Origin: Bacteroidales bacterium UBA5235
GTDB lineage: Bacteria > Bacteroidota > Bacteroidia > Bacteroidales > VadinHA17
Direction: 5' to 3'
NCBI GenBank assembly: GCA_002409145.1
Contig: DHUL01000018.1
Span: 14,743 to 22,187 of the forward strand
DNA: 7,445 nt
The notes beneath the pieces are model-generated. The model searched no databases, had not been told where the DNA came from, and saw only the letters and a list, made by a program, of their open reading frames with translations. This document shows, in pieces, positions 1-6,263 of this stretch. A program made the translations under genes and the position numbers. Position 1 is the first letter of the stretch, and each line of letters starts with the position of its first letter.

Positions 1-20
1 GTCTGAGGGTCAGGAAGAGA

Positions 21-50
21 AGTCAGCAGTCGGCAGTACCAGTCAGCAGT
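21..50. repeat. Heptad tandem repeat, AGTCAGC/AGTCGGC family (left copy)
   Basis: This tract parses into short modules: AGTCAGC (21-27), AGTCGGC (28-34), a 6-nt AGTACC (35-40), AGTCAGC (41-47) and a trailing AGT. The same three modules reappear in a different order at the right end of the window, in the same strand orientation. Similarity extends slightly upstream, since AAGAG precedes both copies (15-19 here). It lies 3' of rfbB, beyond a second heptad tract. No ORF covers it. Its function is unknown; it resembles an intergenic family of short tandemly repeated heptamers. Confidence 0.8.
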
Positions 51-53
51 GGT

Positions 54-90
54 AAATCGCAAATCGCAAATCTCAAATCGCAAATCTCAA
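54..90. repeat. Heptad tandem repeat, AAATCGC/AAATCTC family
   Basis: Five uninterrupted 7-nt units are visible: AAATCGC at 54-60 and 61-67, AAATCTC at 68-74, AAATCGC at 75-81 and AAATCTC at 82-88, followed by AA. The units differ only at the sixth base. The tract begins 3 nt from the neighbouring AGTCAGC family and ends 3 nt from the rfbB stop codon (complement of 94-96), so it would be the first sequence transcribed after rfbB. It cannot form a strong hairpin with itself and has no T-run, so it does not look like an intrinsic terminator. Confidence 0.85.
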
Positions 91-93
91 GTC

Positions 94-1149
94 CTATCTC
101 TGCCCGTACATTTCCTCGTAGTACCTGGCGTAATCTCCGGAGATGATGGCCGAGAGCCATTTCTCGTTGGCCAGGTACCAGTCAACAGTCTTCTCAAGCC
201 CCTGCTCGAAGGTGACTGACGGCTTCCATCCCAGCTCATGCTGCAGCTTCCTGCTGTCAATGGCATATCGAAGGTCATGCCCTGCACGGTCAGTCACAAA
301 AGTGATCAGCTTTTCCGAACTGCCGGTGTTGCGTCCGAGCTTACGGTCCATGATACTGCACAGCAGCCTGACGAGATCAATGTTCTTCCACTCATTGTCT
401 CCACCCACATTATATGTCTCACCCGGCTTGCCCTTATGAAAAATAACGTCAATTGCCGAGGCATGGTCCTCAACATAAAGCCAGTCGCGGATGTTCTCCC
501 CCTTTCCATAAACCGGAATTGGCTTCATGGTCTTTATGTTATTGATGGTCAATGGTATGAGCTTCTCAGGGAACTGGTTTGGTCCGTAGTTGTTTGAGCA
601 GTTTGAGATCACGAACGGCAGTTTATATGTATTGCCAAACGCCCTTACCATGTGGTCCGAACTGGCCTTGGAGGCCGAATATGGACTGCGGGGATCATAG
701 GGAGTCTGTTCTGTAAAGAATCCTCCGTGCTCCAGTGAGCCATACACCTCGTCAGTAGAGATGTGGTAGAACAGCTTGCCAGCACCGGTTGCCGGCACTA
801 CATCCCTGAATGCCGCCAGAAGATTGACGGTGCCGATAATATTGGTATGAATGAACTCATCAGGCGAGGTTATTGACCGGTCTACATGTGATTCAGCTGC
901 CAGGTGTATCACACCGTCAAACCTGAACTCGTCGAAGAGTGCATTGACCGCTTTTTTGTCAACAATGTCAACCTTACGGAAGAGATAGCCCGGCTTGTTC
1001 CCGATATCAGCGAGATTGCCCAGGTTTCCAGCGTAGGTGAGATTGTCGGCATTGACAATCTTATAACCGGGGTATTTGTTCACAAAGCGTCTTACAACGT
1101 GTGAGCCTATGAATCCGGCGCCGCCTGTAATGAGTATTGTTCTGTTCAT
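94..1149 (-). CDS. rfbB: dTDP-glucose 4,6-dehydratase
   Basis: A 351-residue extended short-chain dehydrogenase, the usual RfbB/RmlB length. It converts dTDP-D-glucose to dTDP-4-keto-6-deoxy-D-glucose in the cytoplasm, using bound NAD. Visible motifs are the Rossmann GGAGFIGSH (residues 9-17), HLAAESHVDRSI (82-93), the family-specific T132-D133-E134 dehydration triad, catalytic Y157 and K161 in SPYSASK, and NNYGPNQFPEKLIP (186-199). An in-frame start at 1227 would add 26 residues without family similarity. I chose the ATG at 1149 because it puts the Rossmann motif at the normal place, overlaps the galE stop as ATGA, and has AAGGA a few bases upstream. It is the last operon gene. RfbA, RfbC and RfbD, its usual partners, are not in the window, so the final deoxysugar cannot be named from here. 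Confidence 0.96.
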   Translation of the reverse strand: MNRTILITGGAGFIGSHVVRRFVNKYPGYKIVNADNLTYAGNLGNLADIGNKPGYLFRKVDIVDKKAVNALFDEFRFDGVIHLAAESHVDRSITSPDEFIHTNIIGTVNLLAAFRDVVPATGAGKLFYHISTDEVYGSLEHGGFFTEQTPYDPRSPYSASKASSDHMVRAFGNTYKLPFVISNCSNNYGPNQFPEKLIPLTINNIKTMKPIPVYGKGENIRDWLYVEDHASAIDVIFHKGKPGETYNVGGDNEWKNIDLVRLLCSIMDRKLGRNTGSSEKLITFVTDRAGHDLRYAIDSRKLQHELGWKPSVTFEQGLEKTVDWYLANEKWLSAIISGDYARYYEEMYGQR

Positions 1150-2177
1150 GATTCCTTGTTTTTCAGCCTGTTTTCCCAGCGCCAGGCTGTCTCCATAGCC
1201 TCCCCGATGCTTATTTCGGCCTTCCATCCCAGTTCCCTGTTGGCCAGTGAGGGATCAGCCCAGATCTTTTCAATGTCGCCTGCCCTGCGGCCGGTGATGG
1301 AGTAATTCAGTTTTACCCCGCTGGCTTTCTCGAATGCGGCAATTGCCTCCAGTACGGAGATACCCTTACCCATTCCCAGGTTGAAGACCTCGTAATTTGC
1401 CTTATTTTCTCCATTGAGCATTCTTTCCAGGGCCACCACGTGAGCCTTTGCCAGGTCAACCACATGGAGGTAGTCGCGTATACATGAGCCGTCCGGGGTG
1501 TTATAATCGGTTCCGAACACCTTCAGCTCCTGCCTGAGTCCTATGGCCGTCTGGGTGATATAGGGCACAAGGTTTTCCGGCACGCCGCGCGGGAGTTCAC
1601 CGATGAAAGCCGTCGGGTGGGCACCAATAGGATTGAAGTACCTTAGTGATACTGCTCTCTGCCCTGGTCTCGAGGCCATGGTGTCACGAATGATGATCTC
1701 GCCGGCCTGCTTAGTGTAGCCATACGGCGAAGCGGCTTCCTTCACCGGGGAGCTCTCTGTCACCGGCAGGGTGTCGGGCTGTCCGTAAACTGTGCATGAG
1801 GATGAGAAAACCAGTGCCGGGGTGCTGTGGCGTTCCATCGCCCCGAGGAGGTTCATCAGCGAGGTCAGGTTGTTGCGATAGTATTCCAGCGGTTTCCTGA
1901 CTGATTCACCCACAGCCTTGTATGCCGCGAAGTGAATTATGGCGTCTGTCTTTCCCTCTGCCCTGAAGACCTCATCCAGCTTCTGACTGTCACAGAGATC
2001 ATAATCATAGAACTTCGGGGTGATACCTGTAATGGAACGAATCCCTTCGAGTACCGATATGTCTGAGTTATAAAGATTGTCTATGACAACCACATCGAAC
2101 CCGGCGGTTATCAGCTCCACGGCAGTGTGTGAACCGATATAACCTGTGCCACCTGTTACTATTACCTTTCCTTTCAT
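1146..2177 (-). CDS. galE: UDP-glucose 4-epimerase
   Basis: A 343-residue GalE-type NAD-dependent epimerase interconverting UDP-Glc and UDP-Gal, and possibly UDP-GlcNAc and UDP-GalNAc. It shows GGTGYIGSH (9-17), HFAAYKAVGESV (82-93), SSSCTVYG with S127, catalytic Y152 and K156, RYFNPIGAHP (179-188) and RRAGDIEKIWAD (297-308). By alignment from memory to E. coli GalE, Ile305 occupies the Tyr299 / human Cys307 gatekeeper position that influences acceptance of N-acetylated substrates, so specificity is open. The start at 2177 gives a normal N-terminus, joins the upstream stop as TGATG, and has GGAG six bases upstream. A start at 2201 would add eight atypical residues. It sits between the 6-dehydrogenase and rfbB, so it probably supplies galacto-configured nucleotide sugar for the same surface glycan. 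Confidence 0.95.
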   Translation of the reverse strand: MKGKVIVTGGTGYIGSHTAVELITAGFDVVVIDNLYNSDISVLEGIRSITGITPKFYDYDLCDSQKLDEVFRAEGKTDAIIHFAAYKAVGESVRKPLEYYRNNLTSLMNLLGAMERHSTPALVFSSSCTVYGQPDTLPVTESSPVKEAASPYGYTKQAGEIIIRDTMASRPGQRAVSLRYFNPIGAHPTAFIGELPRGVPENLVPYITQTAIGLRQELKVFGTDYNTPDGSCIRDYLHVVDLAKAHVVALERMLNGENKANYEVFNLGMGKGISVLEAIAAFEKASGVKLNYSITGRRAGDIEKIWADPSLANRELGWKAEISIGEAMETAWRWENRLKNKES

Positions 2178-3472
2178 CACAGACTCCAGTAGGTAAGCCA
2201 CTTCATTCTGTTCCTGTACAAACCCTTCAGGTCAACAAGAATGCCTTTTTCATTTAGCAGGTCAAGGAAGTATTTCTCATCAAGATTGCGGTACTCCTTA
2301 TGAGACACAGCAACAATAATGGCATCATATTTTCCTTCGGGACCTTTTTTGAGATCGATGCCATATTCGTGCTTCACCTCCTCCTGAGAGGCTCCCGGGT
2401 CGATGACGTCGACTTCCACTCCGAAGTCGCGCATCTCGTTGACCACGTCAATTACCTTGGAGTTGCGGATGTCAGTAACATCTTCCTTGAAGGTCATTCC
2501 CATCACCAGTACACGGGACCTGTCCGGGCTCTTGTGGGCAGCAATCAGTTTTTTCACTGTCTGCTTGCCGGCATATGCTCCCATACTGTCATTGGTGAAT
2601 CTTCCGGAGTCAATCATCTGCGGGTGGTAACCCATTGACTTTGCCTTGTAGGAGAGGTAGTAGGGGTCTACGCCGATGCAGTGACCGCCCACCAGTCCGG
2701 GGTAGAACTTCAGGAAGTTCCACTTGGTGCCGGCCGCTTCGAGAACCTCGTAGGTATTGATGCCCATCCTGTTAAAGATTATTGACAGCTCGTTCATGAA
2801 GGCGATGTTTATATCGCGCTGGGTGTTCTCGATGATCTTGGCGGCTTCAGCAACCTTTATTGAAGAGGCGCGATGCACCCCTGCCTCAATGATCATCTCA
2901 TATGTTTTTGCAATGTTCTCTGCTGATTCAGCATCGCAGCCGCTGGTTACCTTAACGATCTTTGTCAGGGAATGGTTCCTGTCTCCCGGGTTGATGCGTT
3001 CGGGCGAGAAGCCCACCTTGAAATCGGCAGGGCACTTCAGCCCGGAATACCTCTCGAGTACAGGAATGCACTCTTCCTCAGTGCAGCCCGGGTAGACGGT
3101 TGATTCATATACAACATAATCACCCTTTTTCAGAATACGGCCAACGGTTTCGGAGGCCTTGATCACCGGTTCAAGGTCGGGGAGGTTGTGCCTGGTCACC
3201 GGGGTGGGAACAGCAATGATATGGAATGACGCTTCCCGAAGATCCTGCGGGTCAGAGGTAAATTTAATATCTGTTCCTTCAAACGCCTCGTGTTCAAGCT
3301 CATTGCTGGGGTCTATGCCCTTATTCATCAGTTCAATGCGGTCAGGCCTGATGTCAAAGCCCACTACGCTGATCTTTTTTGCAAACTCGAGGGCGATGGG
3401 AAGGCCGACGTAACCGAGGCCTGTGAGAGAGAGCTTTGTCTCCCTGTTTATTAGTTTATCGTACATAATCAT
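2177..3472 (-). CDS. tviB: UDP-N-acetyl-hexosamine 6-dehydrogenase, TviB/WbpO type
   Basis: A 431-residue UDP-glucose/GDP-mannose dehydrogenase family protein. It performs the NAD-dependent two-step oxidation of UDP-GlcNAc (or UDP-GalNAc) at C6 to the uronic acid. Motifs in order: N-terminal Rossmann GLGYVGLP (18-25), VPTPV (88-92), YESTVYPGCTEEEC (122-135), FSPERINPGD (155-164), KVAEAAKIIENTQRD (206-220) with K212 and N216, VGGHCIGVDPYYL (261-273) with catalytic C265 and D269, and the UDP-binding C-terminal domain (MTFKED near 326-331). GHCIGVDPYYL and YESTVYPGCTEEEC match the Vi-antigen TviB and WbpO branch rather than WbpA/WecC, which reads GHCIPIDP. Its place after wbpE-wbpD-wbpB implies it does the WbpA step, first in the pathway although fourth in gene order. 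The start overlaps the wbpB stop as ATGA; an in-frame ATG two codons later is also possible. The GlcNAc versus GalNAc preference cannot be read from the sequence. Confidence 0.93.
   Translation of the reverse strand: MIMYDKLINRETKLSLTGLGYVGLPIALEFAKKISVVGFDIRPDRIELMNKGIDPSNELEHEAFEGTDIKFTSDPQDLREASFHIIAVPTPVTRHNLPDLEPVIKASETVGRILKKGDYVVYESTVYPGCTEEECIPVLERYSGLKCPADFKVGFSPERINPGDRNHSLTKIVKVTSGCDAESAENIAKTYEMIIEAGVHRASSIKVAEAAKIIENTQRDINIAFMNELSIIFNRMGINTYEVLEAAGTKWNFLKFYPGLVGGHCIGVDPYYLSYKAKSMGYHPQMIDSGRFTNDSMGAYAGKQTVKKLIAAHKSPDRSRVLVMGMTFKEDVTDIRNSKVIDVVNEMRDFGVEVDVIDPGASQEEVKHEYGIDLKKGPEGKYDAIIVAVSHKEYRNLDEKYFLDLLNEKGILVDLKGLYRNRMKWLTYWSL
2184..2187 (-). promoter_or_regulatory. Ribosome binding site of galE
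   Basis: On the minus strand GGAG lies six bases before the ATG at 2177, inside the 3' end of the upstream dehydrogenase gene. It decides between the two possible galE starts: it is positioned for 2177, not for 2201. It is the best-spaced Shine-Dalgarno-like sequence in the operon. The wbpE, wbpD, wbpB and 6-dehydrogenase starts are preceded by A/T-rich sequence instead. Confidence 0.6.
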
Positions 3473-4440
3473 TTTTTAATGAGAGGGTGATATTCTCCAG
3501 TCAGCACTGATAGTGCCGAGTTTCTTATCTGATATACTGTTTCTATGCTCTGCCGTGCATCTTCCAGTCCGTAACCGTTTCCTCCGAGGATTTCATGGTA
3601 GGTGACGGTGTGCAGGTCGGTAAATCCTTCCGAGAACTCCAGTTCCTCACCGTCTACGGTTATATTCCGGTAGGTTCGCCTGCCTTTTTCCTTTACATCG
3701 GCGGGCAGGTCATTCCAGTCGATGCTGAGGAACCATCTTATCCGTGCGTTTTCCAGCTCCAGGTATCCTGATGCCTTGTCGCGCTCGAGGAGGTGCACCC
3801 TGTTTGAGACCACCGGCCCGAAGATCCATCCGAGCATGTCAAAAAAGTGGACGCCGATATTGGTGGCAATTCCGCCCGACTTGTTAACGTCGCCCTTCCA
3901 TGAGATGTAGTACCAGTTCCCACGGCTGGTGATATAGGTGAGGTCAATGTCATGCTTCTTGTTTCGCGGCATGGCCTTGATTCTCTCCCGGAGATCCATT
4001 ATCACCGGGTGGTACCTGAGCTGAAGGATATTGAATATATGACGTCCGGTCTCTTTTTCAATTTCCTGCAGGGCGTCTATGTTCCACGGGTTGAGCACAA
4101 TGGGTTTTTCGCAGATGGCGTCAGCCTGGTGGCGGAGTGCGAACCTGATATGTGAGTCGTGAAGGTAGTTGGGTGAGCAGATGCTGACGTAGTCAAGCTG
4201 TACGCCACTTCTCCTTAGTTTGTCAACATGCCTGTCAAATCTTTCGAACTCGACGAAGAAGTCGCTCTCGGGGAAATAGTTGTCTATTTTTCCCACGCAG
4301 TCGAATTTGTCGAGGCTTGCGAGCAGTGTGTTACCGGTATCCTTTATGGCTCTGAGGTGGCGTTCGGCTATATAGCCGGCAATCCCTATGAGCCCGAAGT
4401 TCCTGGGTGCAGTTTTCATCAGAATGTTTTTAGAAGGCAT
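3469..4440 (-). CDS. wbpB: UDP-N-acetyl-2-amino-2-deoxyglucuronate 3-dehydrogenase (WbpB/WlbA)
   Basis: A 323-residue Gfo/Idh/MocA-family oxidoreductase. It oxidises C3 of UDP-GlcNAcA to the 3-keto sugar, which the WbpE-type enzyme upstream in the operon then aminates. In P. aeruginosa the enzyme recycles its NADH with 2-oxoglutarate. Diagnostic segments resemble WbpB closely: GYIAERHLRAIKDTGN (22-37), DYVSICSPNYLH (83-94), the catalytic-type Lys112 in CEKP, LQLRYH (139-144), TYITSRGNWY (168-177), SWKGD (180-184), NIGVHFFDML (194-203) with His198, and EEILxG-like HEILGGNGYG (282-291). The first ATG at 4440 lies 7 nt after the wbpD stop. An ATG at 4419 would give 316 residues, closer to the remembered length of P. 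aeruginosa WbpB; no ribosome binding site distinguishes them. The 3' end overlaps the next gene by four bases. Confidence 0.93.
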   Translation of the reverse strand: MPSKNILMKTAPRNFGLIGIAGYIAERHLRAIKDTGNTLLASLDKFDCVGKIDNYFPESDFFVEFERFDRHVDKLRRSGVQLDYVSICSPNYLHDSHIRFALRHQADAICEKPIVLNPWNIDALQEIEKETGRHIFNILQLRYHPVIMDLRERIKAMPRNKKHDIDLTYITSRGNWYYISWKGDVNKSGGIATNIGVHFFDMLGWIFGPVVSNRVHLLERDKASGYLELENARIRWFLSIDWNDLPADVKEKGRRTYRNITVDGEELEFSEGFTDLHTVTYHEILGGNGYGLEDARQSIETVYQIRNSALSVLTGEYHPLIKK

Positions 4441-4447
4441 AAAAATA

Positions 4448-5026
4448 CTAAATAATTCTTGTCACCTCGCCTCCGGAAAGCCTGTATTGCTGGCCGCTCT
4501 CCGGACATATGGCAAGGCCTCCGTCGTCAAAGGAGAGCTTATGTCCGTATTCAGATACCCAGCCGGTCTGCCGGCCGGGATTACCTACAACAAGGGCATA
4601 CGGCTTCACGGGTTTGGTGATCACTGCCCCTGCTCCGATGAGCGAATACTGTCCTATCTCATTACCGCACACTATGGTGGCATTGGCGCCTACAGAGGCA
4701 CCGTGCCTGACCATGGTGGTCATATACTGGTCACGCCTGATGATGGCGCTCCGGGGGTTTATTATGTTGGTGAATACCATTGAGGGTCCAAGGAATACAT
4801 CATCCTCACATATAACTCCGGTATAGATAGACACATTGTTCTGGACCTTTACATTATTTCCGAGGACCACGCCCGGAGAGACCACCACGTTCTGGCCTAT
4901 GTTGCAGTTCGTGCCGATGACAGAGTTCGTCATGATGTGACTGAAGTGCCAGATCTTCGTCCCGTGGCCGATGGCACAGCCTTCGTCTATTACGGCTGTT
5001 GCGTGGGCAAAATATTCCTTTTCCAT
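4448..5026 (-). CDS. wbpD: UDP-3-amino-GlcNAcA N-acetyltransferase (WbpD/WlbB), left-handed beta-helix
   Basis: A 192-residue hexapeptide-repeat acyltransferase, expected to acetylate the C3 amine of UDP-GlcNAc(3NH2)A with acetyl-CoA, giving UDP-2,3-diacetamido-2,3-dideoxyglucuronate. Hexapeptide turns run from about residue 19 to 150 (for example IGTNCNIGQNVVVSPGVVLG, 37-56). The core reads NNVSIYTG (63-70), GPSMVFTNIINPRS (80-93), MVRHGASVGANATIVCG (105-121), GAGAVITKPVKPYALVVGNPGRQTGWV (131-157), all close to P. aeruginosa WbpD. N87 in FTN lies where the WlbB catalytic Asn is expected. After the helix comes a short tail with CPESGQQYRLSGGE (174-187), also seen in WbpD as C-x-x-SG. The enzyme is probably trimeric, as usual for this fold. 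It starts 5 nt after the wbpE stop, without a Shine-Dalgarno sequence. Confidence 0.94.
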   Translation of the reverse strand: MEKEYFAHATAVIDEGCAIGHGTKIWHFSHIMTNSVIGTNCNIGQNVVVSPGVVLGNNVKVQNNVSIYTGVICEDDVFLGPSMVFTNIINPRSAIIRRDQYMTTMVRHGASVGANATIVCGNEIGQYSLIGAGAVITKPVKPYALVVGNPGRQTGWVSEYGHKLSFDDGGLAICPESGQQYRLSGGEVTRII

Positions 5027-5031
5027 ATTTT

Positions 5032-6159
5032 TCAGTTGAATTTTGAACGGATGCAGCCGGTTATGTAGGAAAGCTGTTCATCGTCCAGTTCTGTATGCAT
5101 TGGAAGCGAGAGTACCTCACCTGATAGCTTGGTGGTGACGGGGAAGTCATCAGACCTGTAACCCAGGTGCAGGTATGCTTTCTGCATGTGAAGAGGCACA
5201 GGGTAGTAGATCATTGCCGGTATTCCCTCGTTCTCAAGGCACTCCCTCAGGCTGTTGCGCTCGTTGCCTGCGATCCGGAGAGTGTACTGGTGGTAGATAT
5301 GTGATGAGAAGCCGGATCGTTCAGGCACTTTAATTCCGGGCAGCCCTGACAGCAGGGTGTCATAGTATGCTGCCGCCCTGGCGCGCGCCTCGTTGAATCC
5401 GTCAAGGTGCCGCAGCTTGACCCTGAGGATGGCAGCCTGGATGGTGTCAAGCCGGGAGTTGACCCCGATGGTGTCATGGTAGTACCTCACCTTCATCCCG
5501 TGGTTGGTTATGCTTCTTATAAGTGCGGCAAGTTCGTCATTGTCAGTGAAGAGGGCTCCCCCGTCGCCGTAACATCCAAGGTTCTTTGAGGGGAAGAACG
5601 AGGTACAGCCGATTGTTCCCATAGTGCCCGCTTTTTTCACTGTGCCGTCGCTGAAACGGTATTCGGCGCCTGTAGCCTGTGCGACATCCTCAATTACATA
5701 AAGGCCATGTTGTCTGGCCAGGTCAAGTATCGGTTCCATATCGGCGCACTGCCCGAAGAGGTGCACAGGCACAATCGCCCTGGTGCGGGGGGTGATGGCT
5801 CTCCGGATGGCTTCGACGCTTATGTTGAAGCTGCTGTAATCTGGTTCAACAAGTACTGTCTTCAGTCCCAGGAGCTCTATCACCTCCACGGTGGCGATAA
5901 AGGTGAAGTTGGTGGTTATCACCTCATCTCCCGGTTTAAGCCCCAGGGCCATCATTGCAATCTGGAGTGCATCGGTGCCGTTGGCGCATGAGATGACATG
6001 GCGGTTACCCAGGTAACGCTGCAACTCCTCCTCGAAGAGACGCACCTCAGGACCTTTGATGAAGGCAGTGGAGCTGATAACTCCGGATATAGCATTGTCA
6101 ATGTCAGCCTTAAGCCTGTCATACTGTGACCGCAGGTCGACCATCTCTATCTTTTTCAT
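5032..6159 (-). CDS. wbpE: UDP-3-keto-GlcNAcA aminotransferase (WbpE/WlbC), PLP-dependent
   Basis: A 375-residue DegT/DnrJ/EryC1 (fold type I) sugar aminotransferase. It uses PLP and probably L-glutamate to place an amine on C3 of the 3-keto sugar made by the WbpB-type enzyme. It shows GPEVRLFEEEL (36-46), SCANGTDALQIAMMALG (57-73), PGDEVITTNFTFIATVE (76-92), VPVHLFGQCADM (130-141), D158 in VIEDVAQATGA, the PLP-anchoring K192 in TSFFPSKNLGCYGDGGA, VNSRLDTIQAAIL (233-245) and SLPMHTELDD (351-360). The ANGTDALQ, YGQCAD-like and SFFPSK..GCYGDGG segments are those of WbpE. It is the first operon gene, transcribed divergently from the HU-SPOR gene. The only upstream ATG is at 6159, with a short A/T-rich leader. 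Other C3/C4 sugar aminotransferases share this fold, but the wbpD and wbpB neighbours settle the assignment. Confidence 0.94.
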   Translation of the reverse strand: MKKIEMVDLRSQYDRLKADIDNAISGVISSTAFIKGPEVRLFEEELQRYLGNRHVISCANGTDALQIAMMALGLKPGDEVITTNFTFIATVEVIELLGLKTVLVEPDYSSFNISVEAIRRAITPRTRAIVPVHLFGQCADMEPILDLARQHGLYVIEDVAQATGAEYRFSDGTVKKAGTMGTIGCTSFFPSKNLGCYGDGGALFTDNDELAALIRSITNHGMKVRYYHDTIGVNSRLDTIQAAILRVKLRHLDGFNEARARAAAYYDTLLSGLPGIKVPERSGFSSHIYHQYTLRIAGNERNSLRECLENEGIPAMIYYPVPLHMQKAYLHLGYRSDDFPVTTKLSGEVLSLPMHTELDDEQLSYITGCIRSKFN

Positions 6160-6181
6160 ATTCTGAGCTCTATCTTTAAAG

Positions 6182-6189
6182 CGAAGATA
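6182..6189 (-). promoter_or_regulatory. Possible -7 box for the wbpE operon
   Basis: On the minus strand the sequence TATCTTCG differs at one base from the Bacteroidota -7 consensus TAnnTTTG. It lies 22 nt before the wbpE ATG, which would leave a leader of roughly 15 nt. No convincing TTTG-like -33 element is present at the usual spacing. This is a weak candidate, chosen because the operon must start in this short interval or read through from further upstream. Confidence 0.35.
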
Positions 6190-6212
6190 ATAGATTTTAA
6201 TTAACCCTTTTT

Positions 6213-6229
6213 TCAGGAGCCTGATCAGG
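6213..6229. promoter_or_regulatory. Palindromic TCAGG/CCTGA cluster, candidate operator
   Basis: TCAGG (6213-6217), CCTGA (6220-6224) and TCAGG (6225-6229) follow each other in alternating orientation. The last two form a perfect 10-bp palindrome, CCTGATCAGG (6220-6229). The cluster lies between the two candidate -7 boxes, about 10 nt upstream of the plus-strand one, a position suited to regulating either or both transcripts. The arms are too close together to make a stable hairpin, so a terminator is unlikely. A protein-binding role is inference. Confidence 0.35.
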
Positions 6230-6238
6230 TTTCTTTTT

Positions 6239-6246
6239 TATCTTTG
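6239..6246 (+). promoter_or_regulatory. Bacteroidota-type -7 promoter box for the HU-SPOR gene
   Basis: TATCTTTG is an exact match to the TAnnTTTG -7 element of Bacteroidota primary sigma promoters. It ends 17 nt before the ATG at 6264, predicting a leader of about 10 nt. That supports 6264 rather than an upstream TTG at 6255 as the start. A clear -33 TTTG is not seen at 19-21 nt upstream; the region there contains the TCAGG cluster. Confidence 0.6.
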
Positions 6247-6263
6247 TTCATTATTTGCTATAC

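Noticed and set aside
21..90. CRISPR array
   Set aside because: Units are only 7 nt and contiguous, with no spacers and no cas genes nearby.
1..93. Insertion sequence end or integrase attachment site
   Set aside because: No transposase or integrase is encoded, no terminal inverted repeat is seen, and the two end repeats are low-complexity heptads rather than a unique core.
238..597. A 119-codon open frame on the plus strand inside rfbB, and similar antisense frames elsewhere in the operon
   Set aside because: All are antisense to conserved catalytic regions and carry no motifs; they are frame shadows.
1150..1227. N-terminal extension of RfbB starting at 1227
   Set aside because: The 26 extra residues lie inside the 3' end of galE, show no family similarity, and displace the Rossmann motif. 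The ATGA overlap and AAGGA support the start at 1149.
4388..4783. A 131-codon open frame on the plus strand across the wbpB/wbpD junction
   Set aside because: It is antisense to two genes with strong family motifs, and its translation has no recognisable domain.
6210..6240. Intrinsic terminator made by CCTGATCAGG followed by a T-rich stretch
   Set aside because: The palindrome has no room for a loop, leaving a stem of about 3-4 pairs. It also lies upstream of both divergent genes, where an operator is the better reading.
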